From: Neoarius graeffei
Lineage: Eukaryota > Chordata > Actinopteri > Siluriformes > Ariidae
Assembly: GCF_027579695.1 (NCBI RefSeq)
Contig: NC_083583.1
Location: 18,316,257-18,380,256, forward strand
Reading direction: 5' to 3'
DNA: 64,000 nucleotides
The first letter of the stretch is position 1. Every line of letters starts with the position of its first letter. The notes beneath the pieces were generated by a model, which had not been told where the DNA came from, searched no databases, and was given only the letters and a program-made list of their open reading frames with translations. Positions 14,201-26,200 of the stretch are shown here, piece after piece. Position numbers and translations under genes: made by a program.

Positions 14201-17200
14201 TTGTAAGCGCGTTTCATGAACCAAGTTATAGGATTTGTTGACAACTCGCATCGAGTTCGTTACACTTCTACCCGGCGTGAAGCACTCACAGTCATGTAGT
14301 TGTGACGTCATTGTAAACAAATCCGTTCTACTCATCCAGACGACTTCACAACGGCAACGTTGCCAGATCTTTCCACTCTGGAACCCGTTCTCAAAAAGAT
14401 TGCGTTTTGGGCACCCAAAACGCCGGTGCCGTGTGGACGCCAGGCCTAAACGATAAGCAATTATATCGGAGTCACCTGAATCCATTGCCGTGTGGACAGG
14501 GCCTAAGTGGTTCTTTCCAGAACACGATCTGTTAAGAGTCATTAGATGCTTTCAGATCAGGTCATGTATAGTATGGACCCCTGCTGCACTGCTTAGTGTG
14601 CAAAGGGTTCAGGGGTTAGCAGCCCCTGTTCCTGTTTTTCATCTTGCTACGAAGAAACAGATAAAGCCTCGATTGGATGGATCAACACGGAAATGACCAA
14701 AGTCTGCCTACCGGTTATGCGAAAAGGAAATGCAAATCATAGAAGTTAACATCCATGGACTTGGGTCTAATGTGGGAGAACTATCAAATCTTTGCAAGGA
14801 AGAAAAGCCCACCATTGTCATCACAGTAGAGACCTTTTAGATGCAACTGTTCAGGATAATGCAGACTGCATCGCCATACCAGGTTATAATTTATGTTGTA
14901 GAAAAGACAGAATTGAAGCATCAGAAGAAGGCATAGCAGTGTACTGCCTAGATGGGACTGCTGTCCATCATGACTCCCAAAAAGACCCTGATTAACTAGT
15001 TTGGTTCTCTGTAGCTCTGCGGTCTGAAAAGATACTTATTGGAGCAGTATATAGACCACCTAGTGCCAACAATGACATCAGTGAACATCTAGATTGACAC
15101 ATCTTGTCCAAAATGGAGGATTTTGGTGCACGGTCCATGATACTCACTGGTGACTTCAATGTTCACCATGTAGACTGGCTAGGAAGCCACAGTACTGATA
15201 GAGCAGGACACCAGACTCTCCAGCTTGCTAACAACCATGGTCTAGAACAGAAAGTCAAATCACCAACTAGAAAGGATTAAATCTTAGACCTTGTACTGAC
15301 TGACCTGCCTGTCTCTACCACCACCTTTGCCAACGTAAGTACATCAGACCATCATCCAGTGCTCATCACTCTAGATACCCCTGTATTCAGGGACAGGCCA
15401 TATAAGAGAAAGGTCTGGCTTTATGACAAAGCTGATTTCTGGGAAATGAGAGGTTACATCTCCTCTACCAACTGGACTCAGGTTTTCAATGAGAATAACC
15501 CAGACAAGGCATGTACAATTCTTACAAAGGTAATTTGTGATGCTATGGACCAGTACATTCCAAGCAAAACAGTGATCTGGAAAACAGGTGACAAAGCCTG
15601 GTTTAACAACAAGTGTGGAACAGCTGCAAGGAAAAAACACAGGTTATTCAAACAACTTAAAAAGAACAATATAACATCTAACAAAGAGAAATTTGCCAAA
15701 GCTAGAAGCATATACAACAAAGTCAAAAAGGAAGCCAAACAACCTTACAACATCAAGCTAAAAGAAGATCTAACCAACAATAATCTCAGTAGTAAGAAAT
15801 GGTGGAGGATCGTCAGCTAGGATCAGTCTTAGGGCCACTTCTATTCTCAATATTTATTGATGACCTTACTGATGTGTGTAATAATGAAGTTTATCTTTAT
15901 GCAGATGATGTCACTCTTTATGCACCAATACTATCACAAAAGGACAGATCTACTGTTGAACTCAGCCTCAGTAAAGATCTTGAAAGAATACAGTACTGGA
16001 CTGACAGCTGGAAAGTCACATTTGAACCATCAAAGTGCAAAGCAATGATGATATCAAGGAAGTGAGTACCATCTAGGTTGACTCTGCACCTAGATGACTC
16101 TGTGATAGCCATAAAGGATGATATCAATATTCTGGGTGTGACTGTTGACAGTAAACTCCCCTGGTCAAAGCATAGAACAACCATTGCCTCCAGAGCATGA
16201 AAAAAACTAGGAGCATTAAGAAAGGTTGCAAAATGTCTTGACACCAAGGGGAGAGCCACAGTGTACAATACACAAGTCCACAGCATCATGGAATACACAT
16301 GTCTATGTTGGATAAATGCTGCCCTGACTATCCTGAAGCAACCTGATGTCATCCAAAAAAAGGCAGTAAAAATCATAGAAGTTGACGAAGTCACAGCCAG
16401 AACCAAGTATTCCATTTCTAGCCTAGCTCATAGGCACAACGTTGCTGCAGTATCAGTGATATTCAAAATGCACACTGGACATTGCCCAGCAGACCTACAC
16501 TCCATTCTTCCAAGTAAACCAAATAAACAACATATCACCCGAACATCAACATCCCTTCCAGTCCATGTCCTTGCCATTCCAGATGCCAGGACTCACAGAT
16601 TGGACAGAAGCTTTATCCACCAAACAGTCCAAGTCTGGAACACTCTGTGGGGTTGGTGACATCAACCTGGCAGGCCTGGCATCATTCAAAACTCGGGCTC
16701 ACTGATTTCTTCTGGATGTCTAAGCTGCTGTGAACCATTTAATTAGTCCTTTAGTTTCAGAAACTACTTGGCTATTGTTCACTATAGTGCTATATATACA
16801 AAAGAAAAAAAAGTCATAGTAGGAATTCAAAAGAGAAGCCAAATGAAGCCCTCTGGTGGCTGGCTGCAGTACAATTTTTAACCCGCTTTAAGCCCACTTA
16901 CATTTTTGGTTACTTGACCACAAATTCATCTCATCTCATTATCTCTAGTCGCTTTATCCTGTTCTACAGGGTCGCAGGCAAGCTGGAGCCTATCCCAGCT
17001 GACTATGGGTGAAAGGCAAGGTACACCCTGGACAAGTCGCCAGGTCATCACAGGGCTGACACAGACACAGACAACCATTCACACTCACATTCACACCTAC
17101 AGTCAATTTAGAGTCACCAGTTAACCTAACCTGCATGTCTTTGGACTGTGGGGGAAACCGGAGCACCCGGAGGAAACCCACGCGGACACGGGGAGAACAT

Positions 17201-20200
17201 GCAAACTCCGCACAGAAAGTCCCTCATTGGCCACGGGGCTCAAACCCGGACCTTCTTGCTGTGAGGCGACAGCGCTAACCACTACACCACCGTGCCGCCC
17301 ATGACCACAAATTATTTTTGTGAATAGTGTTCTATCTTTTTTTTTTTTGCAAATTCTACTGACCTTGATATCTCCCTCAATATTTTTCCTTACAATAAAT
17401 ATGTTTTATAGTAGTTGTTTGATGATAAATAAAAGGACATGGTTGAAGAGGTGATTGACAGATTAGGGTCGGGCTTGAAACGCGCTAGAAATCTAGCTTC
17501 ATGAACATGCATACATTTTCCAACATGGACCTGAAGCTCTTACTGACATTACAGCCCAGCAAACTTCATTTAACATCTTTGAAACTTTACAGATTTACAG
17601 TGTTGACAGTTCTATAGGAAAGCCATGTCTTGTTCTTTGGTTAACTTTTGGAACAGACCCTTAGTGGTGAATTCTTTGCAGTTTTTCTGGTATGTTGGTC
17701 ATTTCGATGTCTAAGTGAGCTTCTTACTATCCAAGATACCAACACAAGTGAATAAAATTATGGCATAAACCAAGACAGCCAAAATTAGCAAAATTTTAGA
17801 ACAATTTAACTACAGCAAGACCTCAGTGAGCACTCAGTGTAGCTATCCAAGTAAGGTTAGCCAGTCACTTTTTTTTTTAAACAAACTCCACCAACAGAGC
17901 AGCAAAAATAAATACAACCCCGATTCCAAAAAAGTTGGGACAAAGTACAAATTGTAAATAAAAACGGAATGCAATGATGTGGAAGTTTCAAAATTCCATA
18001 TTTTATTCAGAATAGAACATAGATGACATATCAAATGTTTAAACTGAGAAAATGTATCATTTAAAGAGAAAAATTAGGTGATTTTAAATTTCATGACAAC
18101 AACACATCTCAAAAAAGTTGGGACAAGGCCATGTTTACCACTGTGAGACATCCCCTTTTCTCTTTACAACAGTCTGTAAACGTCTGGGGACTGAGGAGAC
18201 AAGTTGCTCAAGTTTAGGGATAGGAATGTTAACCCATTCTTGTCTAATGTAGGATTCTAGTTGTTCAACTGTCTTAGATCTTTTTTGTCGTATCTTCCGT
18301 TTTATGATGCGCCAAATGTTTTCTATGGGTGAAAGATCTGGACTGCAGGCTGGCCAGTTCAGTACCTGGACCCTTCTTCTACGCAGCCATGATGCTGTAA
18401 TTGATGCAGTATGTGGTTTGGCATTGTCATGTTGGAAAACGCAAGGTCTTCCCTGAAAGAGACGTCGTCTGGATGGGAGCATATGTTGCTCTAGAACCTG
18501 GATATACCTTTCATTGATGGTGTCTTTCCAGATGTGTAAGCTGCCCATGCCACAGGCACTAATGCAACCCCATACCATCAGAGATGCAGGCTTCTGAACT
18601 GAGCGCTGATAACAACTTGGGTCGTCCTTCTCTTTAGTCCGAATGACACGGCGTCCCTGATTTCCATAAAGAACTTCAAATTTTGATTCGTCTGACCACA
18701 GAACAGTTTTCCACTTTGCCACAGTCCATTTTAAATGAGCCTTGGCCCAGAGAAGACATCTGCGCTTCTGGATTGTGTTTAGATACGGCTTCTTCTTTGA
18801 ACTATTTATTTATTATATTATTATTTATTTAACTATAGAGTTTTAGCTGGCAACGGCGGATGGCACGGTGAATTGTGTTCACAGATAATGTTCTCTGGAA
18901 ATATACCTGAGCCCATTTTGTGATTTCCAATACAGAAGCATGCCTGTATGTGATGCAGTGCCGTCTAAAGGCCAATTTATGCTGACAACCCAGTCCTCGC
19001 AGACGGCGCCGCAGATAGCATCTGCGTAGCCCCCCCCACCTTCGCAGACGCTCTGCGCGCACCTCCCAAAAATTGTGACCACCGCAGAAGCCTTGCAGAC
19101 AGCGTCGCAGACAAGAGGGCTCTGATTGGTCCACTCTACGTCCGCTGTACACGCACTTCCACTTCCCTACTTTCCCGGTTTGGTTTGTTTTCACGACCGC
19201 CATTTTAAAAACACGAGCGAAGATGGAGCAGCACGAAGAGCGGTTGATTGAGGAAGTGAGGAAGTACGTACATCTATACGACTCCAGTTCTAGTCATTAT
19301 AAGTAACCGGAGGATAAACACTCCACTAACCACACCCACCAACTACTCCTAGCGATTTCGCGACTTCGCGCCCCCTTGCGTTGTGGCGGTGAATAACATC
19401 GCGCCCGCCTATTACTCCCCGCTCAACGATAAATTACAACTGTCTGCGAAAAGCTATCTGCGAAAGCCTTGTCGCAAGAGCATGCAGAGGCCTTAAGGGC
19501 CCGAAGATCACGGCCGCCCAGTATGGTTTTCCGGCCTTGACCCTTACGCACAGAGATTCTTCCAGATTCTCTGAATCTTTTGATGATATTATGCACTGTA
19601 GATAATGATATGTTCAAACTCTTTGCAATTTTACACTGTCGAACTCCTTTCTGATATTGCTCCACTATTTGTTGGCGCAGAATTAGGGGGATTGGTGATC
19701 CTCTTCCCATCTTTACTTCTGAGAGCCGCTGCCACTCCAAGATGCTCTTTTTATACCCAGTCATGTTAATGACCTATTGCCAGTTGACCTAATGAGTTGC
19801 AATTTGGTCCTCCAGCTGTTCCTTTTTTGTACCTTTAACTTTTCCAGCCTCTTATTGCCCCTGTCCCAACTTTTTTGAGATGTGTTGCTGTCATGAAATT
19901 TCAAATGAGCCAATATTTGGCATGAAATTTCAAAATGTCTCACTTTTGACATTTGATATGTTGTCTATGTTCTATTGTGAATACAATATCAGTTTTTGAG
20001 ATTCGTAAATTATTGCATTCCGTTTTTATTTACAATTTGTACTTTGTCCCAACTTTTTTGGAATCGGGGTTGTAAATAAAATTCCTCAAACAAAATTGTG
20101 TTTAATGTAAATGTTGACTGCTGTTTTCAGTTTGTACCTTACTGTAACTACTTTTACTTACATTACTTTGATGGATATTGACAGCTCTCTACCAAATGGT

Positions 20201-23200
20201 AGCTCGGTCTTTCATGACTCAAAGCTCTAAAAAGCTTCTTTTTTTTTTTTTGACACCGATGAATAATTTAGAGTAGCCAGCTGTCCTAATTTACATGTGT
20301 TTGGACTGTGGGAGGAAACCCACACCGCAATGGGGAGAACATGCAAACTCTACATAGAAAGGCTCCAGTCAGCCACGAGGTTCAAACCCAGAACCTTCTT
20401 TTTATGAGGTGACCCTGCTAACCACTATACCAATGTTTCATTTTAAAAAAATATATTGTTTGATTAGTCATCCAATTTTATTTTTAAAAAAATTAAGTGA
20501 ATTTAGTGTGTTTTAATACTATTATAAGGAAGTACTTCAGAGTGACAAACCTACCAGAGGATCTCCATCATGTTTCCAGAAAGTTCTCTTAGGTTTATAT
20601 AGCACTAATGACAGCTGACCAGTAGATTGCACTGAATACACTTGTAAAATTTGCATAAATATAATCATTGGCAAATTGCTGTGGTATAAGCAGCATCGGG
20701 GCAGCCATGGCCTGATAGAGATGTAGCCTTGGGCCCAAAGAGTCACAGGTTTGATTCCCGGGACTGACTGGAAAAATTGTGAGGGGAGTTGACGGAATAA
20801 ACAGAACTTTCCCCTCCCTCTGTATCATGGCTGAAGTGCCCTTGAGCAAGGCACCTTACCCCCAACTGCTCCCCAGGTGCTGTAGCATAGCTGCCCACTA
20901 GGGTGCATCAGTTGCCCTCACTTTCATAAAATCTGATGCATTTTTGTTTGGGTGTTCCTTTTCACCAATAAAGACATCCTGTAAAATTTTTTGACCATAT
21001 TCAAAAGTCTAATGGTGGCACCATTAGGTTCATTTTTTGCCAAAAAACGCTTATTTTATGTTTTCGCATAAGGTTTGAATCACAATGTTGGACTCCATTT
21101 ATTGATTTCTTGTGACCCAGAGATCATGTTAAGAACCTTTGCAAGGGATTGAGAAGCATTAATGTGATTCATAATACATTTGTATTGTTTAAAAGTAGTT
21201 GAACAATGATTTAATCAACAGCTAAAACTCAAACTCATCTCATCTCATCATCTCTAGCCACTTTATCCTGTTCTACAGGGTCGCAGGCAAGCTGGAGCCT
21301 ATCCCAGCTGACTACGGGTGAAAGGCGGGGTACACCCTGGACAAGTCGCCAGGTCATCACAGGGCTGACACATAGACACAGACAACCATTCACATTCACA
21401 CCTACGGTCAATTTAGAGTCACCAGTTAACCTAACCTGCATGTCTTTGGACTGTGGGGGAAACCGGAGCACCCGGAGGAAACCCACGCGGACACGGGGAG
21501 AACATGCAAACTCCACACAGAAAGGCACTTGCCGGCCACGGGGCTCGAACCCGGACCTTCTTGCTGTGAGGCGACAGCGCTACCCACTACACCACCGTGC
21601 CGCCTTAAAACTCAAACTGTGCTTGATAATATATTTAGAATATGTACTAAAAATGAGTATCTAAGATATTTGGTATACTCTATAAGGTGCCATAATGTTT
21701 CATGAAAAGTGATCGAAATTTTGTCATAAAAGTCATAAAATAGCAGCTTTTTCCATAACTTTGAGCTCCTGGTGCCACCATTAAACTTTTGAATTTTGTC
21801 AAAATATTTCACCCAGTGTGTTTTCTTACCAAAAGGAACATAAAAACAAAAATGCATCATGATCGGAGGAACTTTTCATTTTTAGGGGGCAACTGATGCA
21901 CCCTACTGCCCACTGCTCTGTGTGCATGCGCGCGCTCATTGCTTACTTGTGTGTGCTTGTGTATGTTCACTGTTTCAGATGGGTTAAATGCAGAAGAGGA
22001 ATTTCACTGTACTTCTTCTTCTTCTTCTTCTTCATAAAACACTTCCTGTTATTGAGTGAATTGAGAAAATAATCAGTTTCAGAGTGATTAAAATAACTAG
22101 TTTCACCTTGGGGTGCATCACAGCAGCCCCCAAGTGTTTATTCTTTACTTATGTGTGATAATCTTTTAGATTTTAACTGTTAACGATTTTGTGCCGTCTC
22201 CACAGGAAGAGGAAATCGGAGCACTCTGTGGTTATTCATGTGCAGCTATCAGGCTCACTATTCCTACTGCACCTCTTCTTTCTGGCCAGTGCATTGGGGT
22301 CTGGGGCAGAAAACAAAGCAGTATGTCAGTGCCTTGGCCTCATTTTACACTGGGCCTTGCTAGCCACTTTCACATGGACTGCTATTGAAGGTTTCCACTT
22401 GCACCTACTCCTTGTGCGGGTCTTCAACATCTATATCAGGAGATATTTGCTCAAACTAAGTTTGGTGGGCTGGGGTAAGTAGAGGTCCTACATCATGGTG
22501 ATCACAATTGTTTCTTCTTAGTCATGACAAAAGGGTTAAATCTAGAATACTACATGGTTTTTGAAAGCCTTAATCAAAATATCTCTTGAACAATCCTTTT
22601 GCTAGAAGTGTATGAGCCATGGTGTCCATTTGGAAATGTAATTTTTCGACATTGGACTGTTTTTCCCTTCTTGCTGTAGGATTTCCTACAATTACTGTGG
22701 TGATCTGTGGACTGACTGGTGAATATGGCAACTACAGCTTAACAGAAAGTAACAGCAATGAAACAAATCTGTAAGACAAACAATTCTGAAATAAACCGTA
22801 ATGCTTTACATTAAGGTTCCCTTAACTGAAATGATTTACTGTATTAGTTAACAGTAACAAACCATTGCGTTCAGCCTTAATACCCTTTATGTAACGTTAA
22901 CCAATACACCAAAAATGACTAAAATAACTCCACAGTGATCAACTTGAACACCTTCATCAACACGTTTGAGGTTGTGAGAATGAAATACCGGTTTTACACC
23001 CGGAGATCAGCGTTTTGATTTTTCAATTTTGCTTATTTTTATTCATTCACTGAATAAACAGTAAATGCTGTTGTATTATATTAGCATTTAAAAGTGTCAA
23101 TTAAATCATGTGATAAAGCTGTAGTCAGTAGGATTGAGAAATATTAATGCAAAATAAGCAGTCAGAATATTTAGCTGTGAAAGCACAGATAAAGACACAT

Positions 23201-26200
23201 AAATATCAGGATAAACACCAAATCGATATGACTACCTGGGCACTTCACAAAGATATTTTCAGTAGCTTTTGAATAAAACAATGCTAACCAGTAGCTTTCA
23301 CATCAGAAACAAGCTAACATTAGCCTGACTGTAATATCACAGTCACATGAAATATGCACTATGGTGTGTTACTGTAAACATAACCATCTTAGCGTTGTGG
23401 TTAATTTTTTTAACACAAATCAAATGTAAATCATCTCATCTCATCATCTGTAGCCACTTTATCCTGTTCTACAGGGTCACAGGCAAGCTGGAGCCTATCC
23501 CAGCTGACTATGGGCGAAAGGCGGGGTACACCCTGGACAAGTCACCAGGTCATCACAGGGCTGACACATAGACACAGACAACCATTCACATTCACGGTCA
23601 ATTTAGAGTCACCAGTTAACCTAACCTGCATGTCTTTGGACTGTGGGGGAAACTGGAGCACCCGGAGGAAACCCACACGGACACGGGGAGAACATGCAAA
23701 CTCCACACAGAAAGGCCCTCGCCGGCCACGGGGCTCGAACCCAGGACCTTCTTGCTGTGAGGCGACAGCGCTAACCACTACACCACCATGCCGCCAAATG
23801 TAAATCAAGCAGAGGTAATTAATTACATGTCAAGTAGAAATGTGTCTAACTCAGCATTGATTTGGAATCCTTTCAAGTGTTCACAAGTGAGACTTGTGGG
23901 GGGCTGCCCACAGTGTGTGCACAAGCAATGATTGACACTCCGTCAGACACTCCTCCTCGCTCTGATTGGTTGTTTTGAATCAGATGTAGTGGATTATTGC
24001 AAATGGCATTATGAGCACTAGGTGGATCCAGAGGAGCCTGATATTTTCACAGATTATCTGTTTTATGTTCTAATGTCAGGACATAGTGACAGTTTTAGAA
24101 AAAAAATAAAAAAAATAAGTGGTTTGATGCAGCACCACACAAAGCAGACTTACCTTTACCACCCTAAAGTGCTGCTGTTATTCCAAAAGTGTTATATTCC
24201 TCTTATTGTATACCCGACCGATTTGACAACAATCATACTTGTATATAGTTACATTTAAAGCTGTACCACCTTTCAGGTTTTTCAAGTTTAGGTCATAAAA
24301 AGAATTTTCCCCGACACCCAATTACTTTTGTTTAGTGGACTGAAAGCTACTGAATTCTAATCACAAACTTCCAATTTTATTAGTTTTTTTTTTAATAGAA
24401 CAATTAATCAATTTAGGGCCATGTGGCCCTAAATTCTCTGCTATTTTTTCTTGCTTCACCATGATGCAAAACAAGAGACTACGTCATGCATCACGTGGTG
24501 GCCTTTCTCTCCCCTGAAACAGAAGAGAAAAATGGAGGACATGAGTGTGAGAATGAAACGCGAAAGACCGACTACAGTAATGGAAAGCGAGAAGAAAAGA
24601 AGTTACGTTGTGAAGACAACATATCAAATGTTGAAACTGAGAAATTTTATTGTTTTTTGAAAATTTTTAGCAAAAAATGAAATTAAATAAAATAAAAAAT
24701 AAAGTGGTTTGATGCAACGCCACACAAAGCAGAGTTACCTTTACCACCCTAAAGTGCTGCTGTTATCCCAAAAATGTGATATTCCTCTTATACCCGAGCG
24801 ATTTGACAACAATCATACTTGTATATAGTTACATTTAAAGCTGTACCACCTTTCAGATTTTTCAAGTTTAGGTCATAAAAAGAATTTTCCCCGACACCCA
24901 ATTACTTTTGTTTAGTGGACCGAAAGCTACTGAATTCGAATCACAGACTTCCAATTTTATTAGTTTTTTTTTAAATAGAACAATTAATCAATTTAGGGCC
25001 AGGTGGCCCTAAATTCTCCACTATTTTTTCTTGCTTCACCGTGACGCAAAACAAGAGACTACGTCATGCATCACATGGTGGCCTTTCTCTCCCCTGAAAC
25101 AGAAGAGAAAAATGGAGGACGTGAGTGTGTGAATGAAATGTGAAAGACCAACTACAGTAACGGAAAGCGAGAAGAAAAGACATTATGTTACGAAGGAAAG
25201 GAAATGCAGGACCAAATTAATAAATATCAGTGGTCAGAGAGCACCTCAGTGTGATCAGCTGTTTGTTTAGTGACAGTATGATGTAACTGTCAGTGCACAG
25301 ACAAGGTAAACCCGCGCATGTGCACACGGACTTCCTCTGTCTGCTTGACTGCGCAAAACGAGCGATTTCATGCACATTATTTGCTAGGGAATCCCCTCAA
25401 ATTAAATAACTTCCCAGCCACAGAATGGCCTGGTTTTTTTTTTTTTTTCGATATTACAGAAATAAACATATATCACAATGACCAAATTTCAGAGGGAACT
25501 AAATTTCACCGATTTTATGAAATCGAAAGGCCATCTATATTTTATGTTATGGAATAAGTGTGAAAAAGTTAGTTCCTGTTATCACTTACATTATAGCAGC
25601 TATAAATAATCCTTCCCTTGCAAGACAGTTCTACTTTTTTTCTCTCTTGAAGTTAATTAGATGAAAACTCCAGCTTGTCGGGTTACTGGGAAGCTAGAAA
25701 GCCCTCCGTCCTGAAGAATTTTCTTCTCCTATGTACATAAGTTCCTGTGTAAGCTGTTACTATGGAACAAGCACAATATTATAAACCTTGAGGTTAGCAC
25801 TATTGTCAGAGGTTTTATTATAGAAAATGAATTAACACCTTCTGACCAATCAGACTGTGGTATAATTTTTGTTATTTTGTTAACATTAATGCTGAAGTAC
25901 CTGTTTATTAATGCACTACTGCAGTAAATAAGGGTAGTTAAGGGAACCTTAAAGTGTTACCAAAGTCATCATTTACTGTATGTCTGTGTTGTGTATCTTC
26001 ATTACAACATTTACATTTCTTGCCCATTGTGTAGCTGCTGGATAACCAATAAGACAGTGAGTTACATCACAGTGAATGGTTATTTGGGGCTGGTGTTACT
26101 CTTCAACACAGTGATCATGGTTATAATCATGCTGAAGTTATGGCAGTTAAAATGGCAAGGTGTCCAGACTGGGAACAGACTAAGAAGGCTGTGGAAAGAC

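Larger units (their letters stand above)
18135..19710 (-). pseudogene. Tc1 transposase, copy A, split by MITE
   Basis: The N-part (ATG at 19710) has the paired-type helix-turn-helix: [20 protein letters not shown] and [14 protein letters not shown]. The C-part 18135-18722 has the catalytic triad [18 protein letters not shown] and SPIENIW, with 34 residues between the second Asp and the Glu (DD34E). The MITE 18969-19493 and an AT-rich insert near 18805-18835 break the frame. Not functional. Confidence 0.9.
17915..20072 (-). mobile_element. Tc1/mariner element, copy A (IR/DR ends)
   Basis: TA target ends at 17913 and 20073. The outer repeats start CAACCCCGATTCCAAAAAAG. Each end carries a second AAAAAAGTTGGGACAA direct repeat about 180 bases further in, the IR/DR layout of Sleeping Beauty-type Tc1 elements. 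It holds a disrupted transposase on the minus strand and a nested Harbinger MITE. Confidence 0.93.
22793..25963. mobile_element. 3.2-kb unit with inverted ends in the GPCR intron
   Basis: Left TTTACATTAAGGTTCCCTTA and right TTAAGGGAACCTTAAAGTG are inverted. The right end, read on the minus strand, gives GGTAACACTTTAAGGTTCCC. It contains a SINE and a TTAA element with a duplicated body. The superfamily is uncertain and no transposase was recognised. Confidence 0.5.

Noticed and set aside
14123-14542. 139-codon minus-strand ORF
   Set aside because: It runs through the end of a Harbinger MITE and a (CT)n run (Arg-Glu repeats).
15918-16415. 165-codon minus-strand ORF
   Set aside because: It is antisense to the reverse transcriptase part of the LINE at 14560-16800.
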